From NCBI RefSeq assembly GCF_000701505.1, contig NZ_KL370787.1, positions 305,101 to 369,100 of the forward strand: a DNA stretch of 64,000 bases, in the 5' to 3' direction. The stretch comes from Dyadobacter crusticola DSM 16708 (lineage in GTDB: Bacteria > Bacteroidota > Bacteroidia > Cytophagales > Spirosomataceae). The notes under the pieces were generated by a model. The model ran no database searches and was not told the DNA's origin. It saw nothing but the letters and a program-made list of their open reading frames with translations. Each line of letters begins with the position of its first letter. The first letter of the stretch is position 1. Made by a program: the position numbers and the translations under genes. Shown here in pieces: positions 42,700 to 50,182 of this stretch.

Positions 42700-43464
42700 C
42701 TACTGCTTAATCCTCAAATCCTTAAACTCAACTTTCATGGGAGGGCCTACGTGTACCTGCATACCCAAATATCCCTTTTTACGACCATTGTAGGTATCAT
42801 TGTCCGTAACCTCGCTCATGAGTACATCGTTGATATAATGCTGCAAACGGTTGCCTTTGATCACCAGGTGAAAGGTGTTCCAGTCTTCGCTTTTAATTAG
42901 TGTTTTGAGGGAATCGGAAGAGCCTAGTGAACCGGTCACTTCGAAGCCTTTCCATGCATTGGCTTTGATGTTGCTGCGTACACCTTCTGGTGTCTTATCG
43001 CCTGTGTATTCTTGGATCACCGTTCTTTGTCCACGATAGGCCAGTGTGGTGCGGCGGCGTTCTTCATAATTCTGGCCGGTGTAAGTATTTTTCCCGTCAA
43101 TATCGGCCTGGTATCCTCTCAGCGCATTCGGCACATCCTCCACTTTTTCGCTCCGGTATTGAATGCCCGAATTACCGCTCTGCTGGATCTTAAATGAACC
43201 TTTCAGTTCAAAATCCCCCGGCTGACCGCCTTGCCAAACTATAAAAGAATTGGTTTTAAGAAGTGTTTCCGGAGTGATTTCGCCTACCAGATTCCCATTT
43301 TCCACCCGCCAGTATTTTGCATCATACTCCCAGCCTTTCAGGGACTTGCCATCGAAAATGGAAACAAACCCTTTCTCTTTCTTCTGGGCCACCGAAGTAG
43401 CCTGGCTTGCGATGACCAGCAGAGCTGCCAGCATAAAACCGGCTTTGACAAATCTGAAATTCAT
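42700..43464 (-). CDS. DUF1080 protein, 3-keto-disaccharide hydrolase family, secreted
   Basis: From the ATG at 43462-43464 (MNFRFVKAGFMLAALLVIASQ) the protein has a clear signal peptide; the upstream ATG at 43569 adds 35 residues ahead of it. The mature part is the DUF1080 concanavalin-like fold: GFVSIFDGKSLKGWEYD, YWRVENGNLVGEITPETL, FELKGSFKIQQSGNSGIQYRS, GYQADI and a final VGPPMKVEFKDLRIK. The family is named for hydrolysis of 3-keto glycosides. First gene of the minus-strand cluster, so its upstream region (43465-43630) should hold the main promoter, but no exact TAnnTTTG is visible. Confidence 0.9.
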   Translation of the reverse strand: MNFRFVKAGFMLAALLVIASQATSVAQKKEKGFVSIFDGKSLKGWEYDAKYWRVENGNLVGEITPETLLKTNSFIVWQGGQPGDFELKGSFKIQQSGNSGIQYRSEKVEDVPNALRGYQADIDGKNTYTGQNYEERRRTTLAYRGQRTVIQEYTGDKTPEGVRSNIKANAWKGFEVTGSLGSSDSLKTLIKSEDWNTFHLVIKGNRLQHYINDVLMSEVTDNDTYNGRKKGYLGMQVHVGPPMKVEFKDLRIKQ

Positions 43465-43631
43465 TTGAATTGGTTTTATAGGTTTAGTGACTTCCTTAAT
43501 CTCCTTTTCCCTTACAAGAGGGTTTTTATAAAAGTTAATACTCTTAAAAAAGCAGAAAATTATATCCAAAAATTCCTAAAAATATCTGACCGACTATCCT
43601 GTACTAACCTGCTTGAAGGGGTGCAGCGCAA

Positions 43632-43662
43632 ATAAAAAAGCGGAAAGACCAAGGTCCTCCCG
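43632..43662 (-). terminator. Terminator of the fasciclin gene
   Basis: Minus-strand AAGCGGG, GGACC/GGTC inner pairs and CCGCTT are followed by six T. It lies about 45 bases past the fasciclin stop (43705) and shields the sugar cluster. Confidence 0.6.
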
Positions 43663-43704
43663 CTTCTACAACAACTCACTCACTCAACCAACTTCACACA
43701 ATCA

Positions 43705-44262
43705 TTAAGGCATTAACACTTTGTCAATCACGTGGATTACACCATTTGACTGATAAACATCAGCTGTGGTAACTTTGCCTGAATTTCCTTTTGCATCGGT
43801 CACAATCAAGTCTTTTCCTTTCATTGAAAAAGTAAGTTCAGCACCTTGGGCAGTTTTCGCCATGGCCTTGCCGCCTCCGTCTTTGATCATTTTTGCAACC
43901 GATTTAGAATCCACTACTCCTGGAACAACGTGGTAAGTCAGTACCGAAGTAAGTGCTCCTTTATTCTCCGGCTTCAACAGGTTATCCACCGTTCCGGCTG
44001 GCAATGCAGCAAATGCGGCATTAACCGGTGCAAACACTGTGAATGGGCCAGTTGCTGATAGTGTCTCTACCAGTTCAGCTGCTTTTACCGCAGCTACCAG
44101 CGTAGTGTGATCTTTGGAGTTTACTGCATTCTCAATGATGTTTTTAGAAGGGTACATTGCAGCGCCTCCCACCATGACGGTTTTCTCTTTTTGTGCAAAA
44201 GCAGATCCGGTTGTAAACATCGCTGCGAGCAGCAAGCCCATGATTTTTGTTGACATTTTCAT
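43705..44262 (-). CDS. Secreted fasciclin (FAS1) domain protein
   Basis: 185 residues: signal peptide (MKMSTKIMGLLLAAMFTTGSAFAQ) and one FAS1 domain with the H1 motif GPFTVFAPVNAAFAALP (about 88-104), the middle LTSVLTYHVVPGVVDS and H2 at the end, NGVIHVIDKVLMP. FAS1 domains mediate adhesion or matrix binding in the periplasm or outside the cell. An extra 25 residues between signal and domain (GGAAMYPSKNIIENAVNSKD) are typical for this phylum. Single gene with own terminator. Confidence 0.9.
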   Translation of the reverse strand: MKMSTKIMGLLLAAMFTTGSAFAQKEKTVMVGGAAMYPSKNIIENAVNSKDHTTLVAAVKAAELVETLSATGPFTVFAPVNAAFAALPAGTVDNLLKPENKGALTSVLTYHVVPGVVDSKSVAKMIKDGGGKAMAKTAQGAELTFSMKGKDLIVTDAKGNSGKVTTADVYQSNGVIHVIDKVLMP

Positions 44263-44413
44263 AATAAGAAACCTAGTTTAGTGATTTCCTTTATGTACGT
44301 CGATCAGATTCCGATCGATTAAATGCCAGATAATTTTCTTGCCGCTATCGCGTAACAGCAAGTAAAAAATATGTATCGGGAGAAAAATGAATGGAACGTC
44401 GGCGCTGGCAGAT

Positions 44414-44434
44414 AGTTACCAAAAATTGGTAACT
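44414..44434 (+). promoter_or_regulatory. Palindromic operator of parDE
   Basis: AGTTACCAA, AAA, TTGGTAACT: perfect nine-base arms, 28 bases before the parD ATG. Its right arm overlaps the -7 box at 44430-44437, so a bound ParD dimer would block RNA polymerase. Confidence 0.7.
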
Positions 44435-44437
44435 TTG
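44430..44437 (+). promoter_or_regulatory. -7 box of parDE overlapping the operator
   Basis: TAACTTTG matches TAnnTTTG. Transcription would start about 44444, roughly 20 bases before the parD start codon. Confidence 0.5.
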
Positions 44438-44462
44438 ATCTTCACATGTAAATAAATCGGAA

Positions 44463-44714
44463 ATGGGAAAGAATACATCCATATCAATGGGCCAGCATTT
44501 TGATTCGTTCATTCAGACTCAAATAGCCAATGGCCGATATGCCTCTACGAGTGAAGTAGTTCGTGCAGGTCTTCGACTATTGGAGCAAGAAGAGCAAAAG
44601 CTGAGCTTGTTGCGACAAGCGCTTATTGAAGGCGAAGAAAGCGGCTGGTCAGAAAACTTTGACCCAGCAGATTTCAAGGCTAAATTGAAGAAGAACTATT
44701 CAGCCAATGAGTAG
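44463..44714 (+). CDS. parD: Type II antitoxin, ParD/CopG family
   Basis: 83 residues. The N-terminus (KNTSISMGQHFDSFIQTQIANG, then RYASTSEVVRAGLRLLE) is the ribbon-helix-helix DNA-binding domain of ParD; the acidic C-terminal half (EGEESGWSENFDPADFKAKL) wraps and neutralises ParE. It should repress its own promoter through the palindrome at 44414-44434. Overlaps parE by eight bases. Confidence 0.93.
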   Translation: MGKNTSISMGQHFDSFIQTQIANGRYASTSEVVRAGLRLLEQEEQKLSLLRQALIEGEESGWSENFDPADFKAKLKKNYSANE

Positions 44715-45000
44715 TTACAAACTTACCCGACTTGCAGAGAATGATTTGATAAGAATTTGGGAATATACAGTTCATGAATGGTCATTGCACCAGGCTGAAA
44801 AGTATCTTGACGGGCTATTATCGAGTTTTGAAGCAATAGGAGAAGGAAAAATAAAAGGCAAAGCGATTGATCAGGTCCGGAAAGGCTACCAGAAAACATT
44901 GTATGGAAAGCATTACATATTTTTCCGTTTTTCAACTGAAAACAAAGCTGAAATTATTCGCATCCTTCACGTCAGCATGGATGTTGAAAGGCATCTTTAA
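44707..45000 (+). CDS. parE: Type II toxin, ParE/RelE superfamily
   Basis: 97 residues. Pattern YKLTRLAENDLIRIWEYT, a central helix SLHQAEKYLDGLLSSFEAI and the C-terminal YGKHYIFFRF plus EIIRILHVSMDVERHL are those of ParE toxins, which poison DNA gyrase. Translation is coupled to parD by an eight-base overlap. Both genes are intact, so the module is probably active. Confidence 0.93.
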   Translation: MSSYKLTRLAENDLIRIWEYTVHEWSLHQAEKYLDGLLSSFEAIGEGKIKGKAIDQVRKGYQKTLYGKHYIFFRFSTENKAEIIRILHVSMDVERHL

Positions 45001-45039
45001 AGGAACAAAGCAGATGCGCCGTTCTCACTTTGCTCCTTT
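44999..45039. terminator. Shared terminator between parE and the GH130-like gene
   Basis: AAAGGA, mismatch, CAAAG, a 17-base loop and CTTTG, mismatch, TCCTTT. A and T tracts on both sides would let it serve both converging genes. Confidence 0.55.
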
Positions 45040-45051
45040 AATTGGTTCAGC

Positions 45052-46197
45052 TTACGGAAGCGGGTCGCCGGGTGTCTTTTTCGCGGGATCATAAATCGCC
45101 ACCCCTACTCTCGAATCGGCGCAGCCGTAATATAGGTACCATTTCTTTTTGTGGTAAACCATTCCTTCAATAAACACTGTACCTGCTACATACTGGCCGC
45201 TTTTTTCAAATGCTTCCATTGGTCGGAAGAACGGCTTGTCGAGGCGGGCGAGTACTTTGGAGGGATCATTTTTGTCAAAAAGCACCTGACCGGCGCAGTA
45301 GCTGTTGGGTGTAAATTGCTTGTCGCCATCCTCGCCTTTGTCGTTTTTACCATTATATAAAAGGACAATGCCTTTGTCAGTCAAGATCGCCGGCGGGCCG
45401 CATTCGGTCAGGTTACTATCAAAATAGCCTTTGCGGGGGGAAATCAGGTTTACCAGGTTTTGCTTACTATCCACAACCGGCTCCCAGTTGATCAGGTCAG
45501 TTGATGTGGCCACATTTACATTCGCTTCTCCGAAATACAGCCAGTATTTTCCATTGATCTTTGCAATTACCTGCTTGTCGCCGACCAGTTTAGTTACAAT
45601 GGAGCCCGACTTTGTCCATATCTCATTGAACTTACCCCCGTAAGCTTGTTTGAATACCGGCCCGTGTTTTTCCCAGTTGATCAAATCCCGGGAAGTCGCT
45701 ACGCCAATGCGCGCCTTGTCCTGGTTCCATTGCGTATAAAAAACGACGTACAAGCCGTCCTCGGTAACTGCCACGCGCGGGTCCTCGCAGCCGCCCGGCC
45801 ACTCCATTGCCTTCTGGCTGTCTTCCGCAGGGAAAAGCACAGGTTCTTTTTTCCTTTTAAAATGGATTCCGTCTTCACTTTCAGCATATCCGAGCCGCGA
45901 TGTGCGCTTTCCTATCGCCTTACCTGCTTTATCTTCGGCTCGGTAAAGCACTACAATCTTTCCGTCCTTGATCGCAGCGGCTGGATTGAAGGTATCATTC
46001 GACTCCCAGTCAATCTGCTTTTTATTCATCGGGCAGAAGAATGTGGAGGTACTATCCGGTGAAATCACGGGGTTCACATTGGCCGGACGTTTGAAGCCTC
46101 CGAAAGTCCAGTCAGGCAATTTATTTTCTTTTTGAGCAGCCACCTCGCCGAAAAGAAGCGCGAGGCAAAAGAGTAATCCGGTAGTCGATTTGTTCAT
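45052..46197 (-). CDS. Secreted GH130-like beta-mannoside hydrolase/phosphorylase family protein
   Basis: 381 residues with a signal peptide (MNKSTTGLLFCLALLFGEVAAQ). Five-bladed propeller pattern of GH130: DTFNPAAAIKDGKIVVLYRAED (about 68-89), RLGYAESEDGIHFKR, GGCEDPRVAVTEDGLYV and INGKYWLYFGEANVNVATSTD, and WYLYYGCADSRVGVAIY at the end. Cytosolic GH130 members are phosphorylases; exported ones such as this are often hydrolases of beta-mannosides. It has no transporter or regulator adjacent. GH43/GH32-like folds are the alternative, but the DPR and YRAED elements favour GH130. Confidence 0.8.
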   Translation of the reverse strand: MNKSTTGLLFCLALLFGEVAAQKENKLPDWTFGGFKRPANVNPVISPDSTSTFFCPMNKKQIDWESNDTFNPAAAIKDGKIVVLYRAEDKAGKAIGKRTSRLGYAESEDGIHFKRKKEPVLFPAEDSQKAMEWPGGCEDPRVAVTEDGLYVVFYTQWNQDKARIGVATSRDLINWEKHGPVFKQAYGGKFNEIWTKSGSIVTKLVGDKQVIAKINGKYWLYFGEANVNVATSTDLINWEPVVDSKQNLVNLISPRKGYFDSNLTECGPPAILTDKGIVLLYNGKNDKGEDGDKQFTPNSYCAGQVLFDKNDPSKVLARLDKPFFRPMEAFEKSGQYVAGTVFIEGMVYHKKKWYLYYGCADSRVGVAIYDPAKKTPGDPLP

Positions 46198-46216
46198 AGG
46201 TTGGTTAAAAATTGAA

Positions 46217-46250
46217 AAATCCGGTCTGAATATTCAAACCGGATTTTCTA
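46217..46250. terminator. Terminator after yceI-like gene
   Basis: AAAATCCGGT, 11-base loop, AACCGGATTTT. Ten-base perfect stem with A and T tracts; follows the YceI stop by about 20 bases on the minus strand. Confidence 0.75.
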
Positions 46251-46269
46251 TTTCAAAGAAAACTTGTAA

Positions 46270-46881
46270 TTATTTGTTGGCAACCAGGTTCACATCCAAT
46301 GTAAAATCATTGTCAATCGCCTTATCGCCCAGGTTCTCGAAGAAGTTGGTCGAGCGGAATTTGATATCGTATTTGGTACGATCAATCGTCACTTTCGCAG
46401 TTGCAGTTACTTTTTGTGCATCCGATTTCACAGTAGCAGGAAACTTCACTTCCTCAGTGATGCCTTTGATAGTCAGTTTACCTGTCACATCATACGCATT
46501 TCCGCCTTTCGGAGTTACAGAAGAGATTACCAGCTTGGCTTGCGGGTGTTTTTCAACAGAGAAAAAATCATCACTTTTCAGGTGGCCGGTCAGCTTGCCG
46601 TTCATTTCCTTGTCGGTGATATCAGTTACTACAAGGTTCTTGATATCTGCCACAAAGCTGCCGCCTTTCAGCTTATCTCCGTCAACTACCAGAGAGCCGC
46701 TTTCCAATGGAACAGTACCCGCGTGGGTTCCTGTCACTTTTTTCGCTCCCCAGGTTACGCTGCTGCTTTTAGTGTCGACCTTCAATGTCTTGTCTGCAAC
46801 CTTCGTCTTGCCAGGTCCGTCGGCAATTGCAGCAACATTGAACAACAAACCGGCTGCGGCTAGAAGAAACATTTTTTTCAT
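46270..46881 (-). CDS. YceI-family secreted protein
   Basis: From the ATG at 46879-46881 (MKKMFLLAAAGLLFNVAAIA) the protein has a signal peptide and about 203 residues; upstream ATGs at 46893 and 46962 are less likely, and GGAG lies seven bases before the chosen ATG. The mature part is the lipocalin-like YceI domain: VDTKSSSVTWGAKKVTGTHAG, GGSFVADIKNLVVTDI, LTGHLKSDDFFSVEKHPQA, TGKLTIKGITEEV and YDIKFRS near the end. YceI proteins bind isoprenoid or lipid-like ligands in the periplasm; the ligand here is unknown. Confidence 0.9.
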   Translation of the reverse strand: MKKMFLLAAAGLLFNVAAIADGPGKTKVADKTLKVDTKSSSVTWGAKKVTGTHAGTVPLESGSLVVDGDKLKGGSFVADIKNLVVTDITDKEMNGKLTGHLKSDDFFSVEKHPQAKLVISSVTPKGGNAYDVTGKLTIKGITEEVKFPATVKSDAQKVTATAKVTIDRTKYDIKFRSTNFFENLGDKAIDNDFTLDVNLVANK

Positions 46882-47008
46882 AGTGGACTCCATCGTTTTA
46901 AGGTGAGAAAGATTTTTTTGTAATATAAAAAGATATAGTGAATTATAGAACTGTTGTTTCAATGCCTTACGGTACTTTCGGGATAAACGTTGCGTGCCGC
47001 TTCAACAC

Positions 47009-47560
47009 TTAAGACCCACTTAGCTTATACAATATCTCCTTCCCCTCACTCCAATCAGAAAGTCCTGAAACGGCATTGATATGACCTTTCTTTCCTACAT
47101 TGATAAACTCGCTGCCCCAGTCTGCTGCAAACGTCTGTGACCGCGCGATACTCGCATACATATCGTTGGTACTCGCCACTACAATCGTCGGAAAGCTGAT
47201 TTTTCCGGTCGGGATTGGCGTAAAACCTACCACGAAGTTCAGGCGTTTTGACAGATCGGCATCAGCCGGCGCAACCAGCAATGCACCCTTTATATGCTCC
47301 GAGTGAAACTCCTGCGCCCAATGCGCTACGGTAATGCAGCCCAGGCTGTGGGCTACCAGTACAGTCGGCCCTTTCAATTCGCTGATTTCCTTTTGCAGCT
47401 GCCCTACCCATTCTTCTTTTACAGGCCAGTCCCAGTTTACCTGTTGTACCCGGTTGAAATGGGCGGGATACTGCTCTTCCCAGATTGTTTGCCAATGCTG
47501 CGGCCCTGAACTGGCAAGACCCGGAACTGTCAGGAAATGTGTGTTTTCGAACCCTTGCAT
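47009..47560 (-). CDS. RBBP9/YdeN-type alpha/beta hydrolase
   Basis: 183 residues, cytosolic. Typical small serine hydrolase: FLTVPGLASSGPQHWQTIWE at the start (family motif SGPxHWQ), nucleophile in VAHSLGCIT (Ser about 71), acid in VVASTNDMYA and His in GKKGHINAVSGLSDW. The biological substrate of this family is unknown. Stands alone between YceI and the sulfatase operon. Confidence 0.87.
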   Translation of the reverse strand: MQGFENTHFLTVPGLASSGPQHWQTIWEEQYPAHFNRVQQVNWDWPVKEEWVGQLQKEISELKGPTVLVAHSLGCITVAHWAQEFHSEHIKGALLVAPADADLSKRLNFVVGFTPIPTGKISFPTIVVASTNDMYASIARSQTFAADWGSEFINVGKKGHINAVSGLSDWSEGKEILYKLSGS

Positions 47561-47615
47561 ATTATACTACAACTTAACAGTTGAATCATTTTAAAGTAAA
47601 AACACCGAAAATATA

Positions 47616-48716
47616 TTACATCTTTACAACCATCACACATCTGAAACCGAGATTATTACTCCCGCTTGTAACTTCACCTTTACCGCGGCTCCCCGCTTTA
47701 TAGCGAATGCAATATTCGTCGCTGCAAAGAAATGACCCTCCCCGTTGTACGCGCTTGACAGCGCCTGGCTCGTCGGGATCATAGCTGTCTGACGGGCCGG
47801 TGGGGTTTACCTTCGCACTTTTCTGATAGTAATCCGGCCGGTACAGATCCTCGCACCATTCCCACACATTTCCGTCCATATCATAGAGCCCGTACGGATT
47901 TGCTGGAAATGTTTTTACCGGCGCGGCAGTCAGGTAGCCGTCTTCTTTAGTGTTTTTGTCGGGAAAGCTGCCCTGGTAAATATTGGCGACCCATTTATTA
48001 CCGGGTTTGAGTTCATCGCCCCAGTAGTAGGTGTGGTTTCCCTTGCCGCCCTGCGCCGCATACTCCCATTCCGCCTCTGTAGGAAGCCGCTTGCCAGCCC
48101 ATTTGGCATAAGCAGCCGCATCCTCGTGAGCGACGTGGATCACCGGATAATTTTCTCTTCCTTTAATTGAACTTTGAGGCCCCTCGGGGTGCGACCAGTT
48201 TGCGCCTGGTACGTAATTCCACCATTGAAGCGGGTTATCAAGACTCACCCGCGTGGGCGTGGGCGTAAACACCGCAGAGCCGGGCACCAGTTTATCCGCA
48301 GGCACGCCCGGGTAATCGGCGGGGTTCAGCGGCCGCTCCGCCACTGTTTTGTAGTTCGTTGCTTTGACGAACGCTGCAAATTCCGCATTGGTTACCTCGT
48401 GCGCGTCCATATAAAATCCGTCGACCGTTACTTCATGCATCGGTCGCGAGTCGGGAAATTCGTCGGCGCCCATTAAAAACTTACCTCCTTTGATCCACAC
48501 CATGCCGGTCGTGTCGCCTTTACCTGCGGTGATGTTCACCGCATTGGCGATTGCCGCTGCCCGGGAAGGAATGCCTTCGGAAATGCATTGGGCAATGCTG
48601 TCCGCCTTTTTTTCCTCAGCGGTTTTTTTGCTTCCGCAACCCAAAGCTGCGCCCGCAACAAGCGCGAGCAAGGCGAATCTTTGAAGGTTGTTTCTACTGA
48701 TGTTCATTGATCTCAC
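47616..48716 (-). CDS. Formylglycine-generating enzyme (sulfatase maturation), lipoprotein
   Basis: 366 residues with a lipoprotein signal (lipobox GAALGC near Cys27) and the FGE-sulfatase domain: GMVWIKGGKFLMGADEFPDS, DGFYMDAHEVTNAEF, KRLPTEAEWEYAAQGG, GLYDMDGNVWEWCEDLY and RGGSFLCSDEYCIRYKAGSRG. The last segment has both Cys of the FGE active site (C-x4-C), so unlike many FGE-domain proteins it should be catalytic and convert the sulfatase Cys to formylglycine. It begins five bases after the oxidoreductase stop and shares an operon with a Cys-type sulfatase. Confidence 0.88.
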   Translation of the reverse strand: MRSMNISRNNLQRFALLALVAGAALGCGSKKTAEEKKADSIAQCISEGIPSRAAAIANAVNITAGKGDTTGMVWIKGGKFLMGADEFPDSRPMHEVTVDGFYMDAHEVTNAEFAAFVKATNYKTVAERPLNPADYPGVPADKLVPGSAVFTPTPTRVSLDNPLQWWNYVPGANWSHPEGPQSSIKGRENYPVIHVAHEDAAAYAKWAGKRLPTEAEWEYAAQGGKGNHTYYWGDELKPGNKWVANIYQGSFPDKNTKEDGYLTAAPVKTFPANPYGLYDMDGNVWEWCEDLYRPDYYQKSAKVNPTGPSDSYDPDEPGAVKRVQRGGSFLCSDEYCIRYKAGSRGKGEVTSGSNNLGFRCVMVVKM

Positions 48717-48721
48717 AAAAA

Positions 48722-50182
48722 CTAATCATTAGTAACTTTAAAAATATCTTTCAATGCCTGTGTAGCAGCGTGGTACCCGCACATTCCATGCACTCCGCCG
48801 CCCGGTGGTGTTGACGAAGAACATATATAAATGTGCTTTGCTGATGTACGATAAGGCGAGGCGCTGAGTACAGGTCTTGAATAAAGCTGAAAAATATCCT
48901 GCATTCCCCCATTGATATCGCCTCCGATGTAGTTGGAATTATAACGTTCGATCTGGGCAGGGCTCATGGTACTTCTTGCTTTGATTATATCCCTGAACCC
49001 TGGCGCAAACCGCTCCACCTGCTGTTCGACAGCCGCCGTCATATCACGCGTTGATCCGTTTGGAACGTGGCAATATGCCCAGGCCGAGTGCTTTCCCTCA
49101 GGTGCGCGGGTTTTGTCAAACGTGCTTTGCTGTGCTACGAGTACAAAAGGCTTGTCTGAATGGATACCCTTTGCTATTCCTGCTTCATATTTTGCGATTT
49201 CTTCAATGGTATTGCCAATATGAACAGTGCCTGCCCGCCGGCACGCTGCTGCCGTAAATGGGATTGGCTCTTCCAGGGCCCAATCTAATTTGAAGACACC
49301 GGCACCATACCGGTAGTTGAGCAGCCTGCGGCGATACAAAGAAGTCAGCTCGTCCCCGGCGATCTGTACCAGCTGCCTGGGGGTAACATCCATTAATATA
49401 GCTTTTGCAGCCGGCAGCTCATTTATACTGTTGACACGGAAATTTGTTCTGATCTCTCCACCCAATGATTTGAAATAGGTTGCCAGTGCGTCAGCCAGCG
49501 ACTGACTTCCACCTTTTGGGATCGGCCAGCCATACAAATGCCCAGCCGCCATCAACATGATCCCGAAAGCCGAGGTAGCCGCATTTTCCAGTGGCTGAAT
49601 GGAATGCGCCGCCATGCCGGCCCACAATCCTCGCGCTTCTTTCGCCTTAAACCTCCCCGCCGACCAGGTAGCAGGTGGCAGCGCTTTCAATCCAAACTTT
49701 GCCAGTGACAGCGGATGTTCCGGAAAAGACAAAGGCCCCAGGAGATCCGGCAAAATTTCCGGAATAAGTTCTACCAGCCCGCCCATAAAGTCCAGGTAAG
49801 CGGATTCATCCACACCCAGGCTGTCTGCTGTTTTCGCAACCGACTGATCCAGGATTGCTGCATGACCCTCGTCAAAAGGATGTGCTGCGGCTAACGTAGG
49901 CTGGATAAATTCCACACCCAGCTCACGCAATGGAATGCTTTTGAAGAATGGCGACATTAACGCCATCGGGTGTACAGCCGAACAAACATCGTGGATATAA
50001 CCCGGCAAGGTCAGCTCCGCGCTCCGCATTCCTCCGCCGATCGTCTCTTTGGCTTCCACAATCAGAACGGACAGTCCGCGACGTTGCAGGGTAATCCCTG
50101 CCGCCAATCCATTCGGACCGGCGCCAACTACCACCGCATCATATTGTTTGCTACCCACGTTACTATTTTTTAGCAGATGCAA
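48722..50182 (-). CDS. Phytoene-desaturase-like FAD/NAD(P)-dependent oxidoreductase
   Basis: 486 residues with an N-terminal dinucleotide fold (DAVVVGAGPNGLAAGITLQ, about 15-33), the EAKETIGGGMRS segment next, and a late TPPGGGVHGMCGYHAA that closes the FAD site. Patterned like CrtI-related NAD(P)/FAD-dependent oxidoreductases (retinol saturase-like) rather than a confirmed carotenoid enzyme. Start overlaps the sulfatase stop by 20 bases and its stop lies five bases before the FGE start, so the three are coupled. No carotenoid genes are near. Why an oxidoreductase sits between sulfatase and FGE is unclear. Confidence 0.8.
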   Translation of the reverse strand: MHLLKNSNVGSKQYDAVVVGAGPNGLAAGITLQRRGLSVLIVEAKETIGGGMRSAELTLPGYIHDVCSAVHPMALMSPFFKSIPLRELGVEFIQPTLAAAHPFDEGHAAILDQSVAKTADSLGVDESAYLDFMGGLVELIPEILPDLLGPLSFPEHPLSLAKFGLKALPPATWSAGRFKAKEARGLWAGMAAHSIQPLENAATSAFGIMLMAAGHLYGWPIPKGGSQSLADALATYFKSLGGEIRTNFRVNSINELPAAKAILMDVTPRQLVQIAGDELTSLYRRRLLNYRYGAGVFKLDWALEEPIPFTAAACRRAGTVHIGNTIEEIAKYEAGIAKGIHSDKPFVLVAQQSTFDKTRAPEGKHSAWAYCHVPNGSTRDMTAAVEQQVERFAPGFRDIIKARSTMSPAQIERYNSNYIGGDINGGMQDIFQLYSRPVLSASPYRTSAKHIYICSSSTPPGGGVHGMCGYHAATQALKDIFKVTND

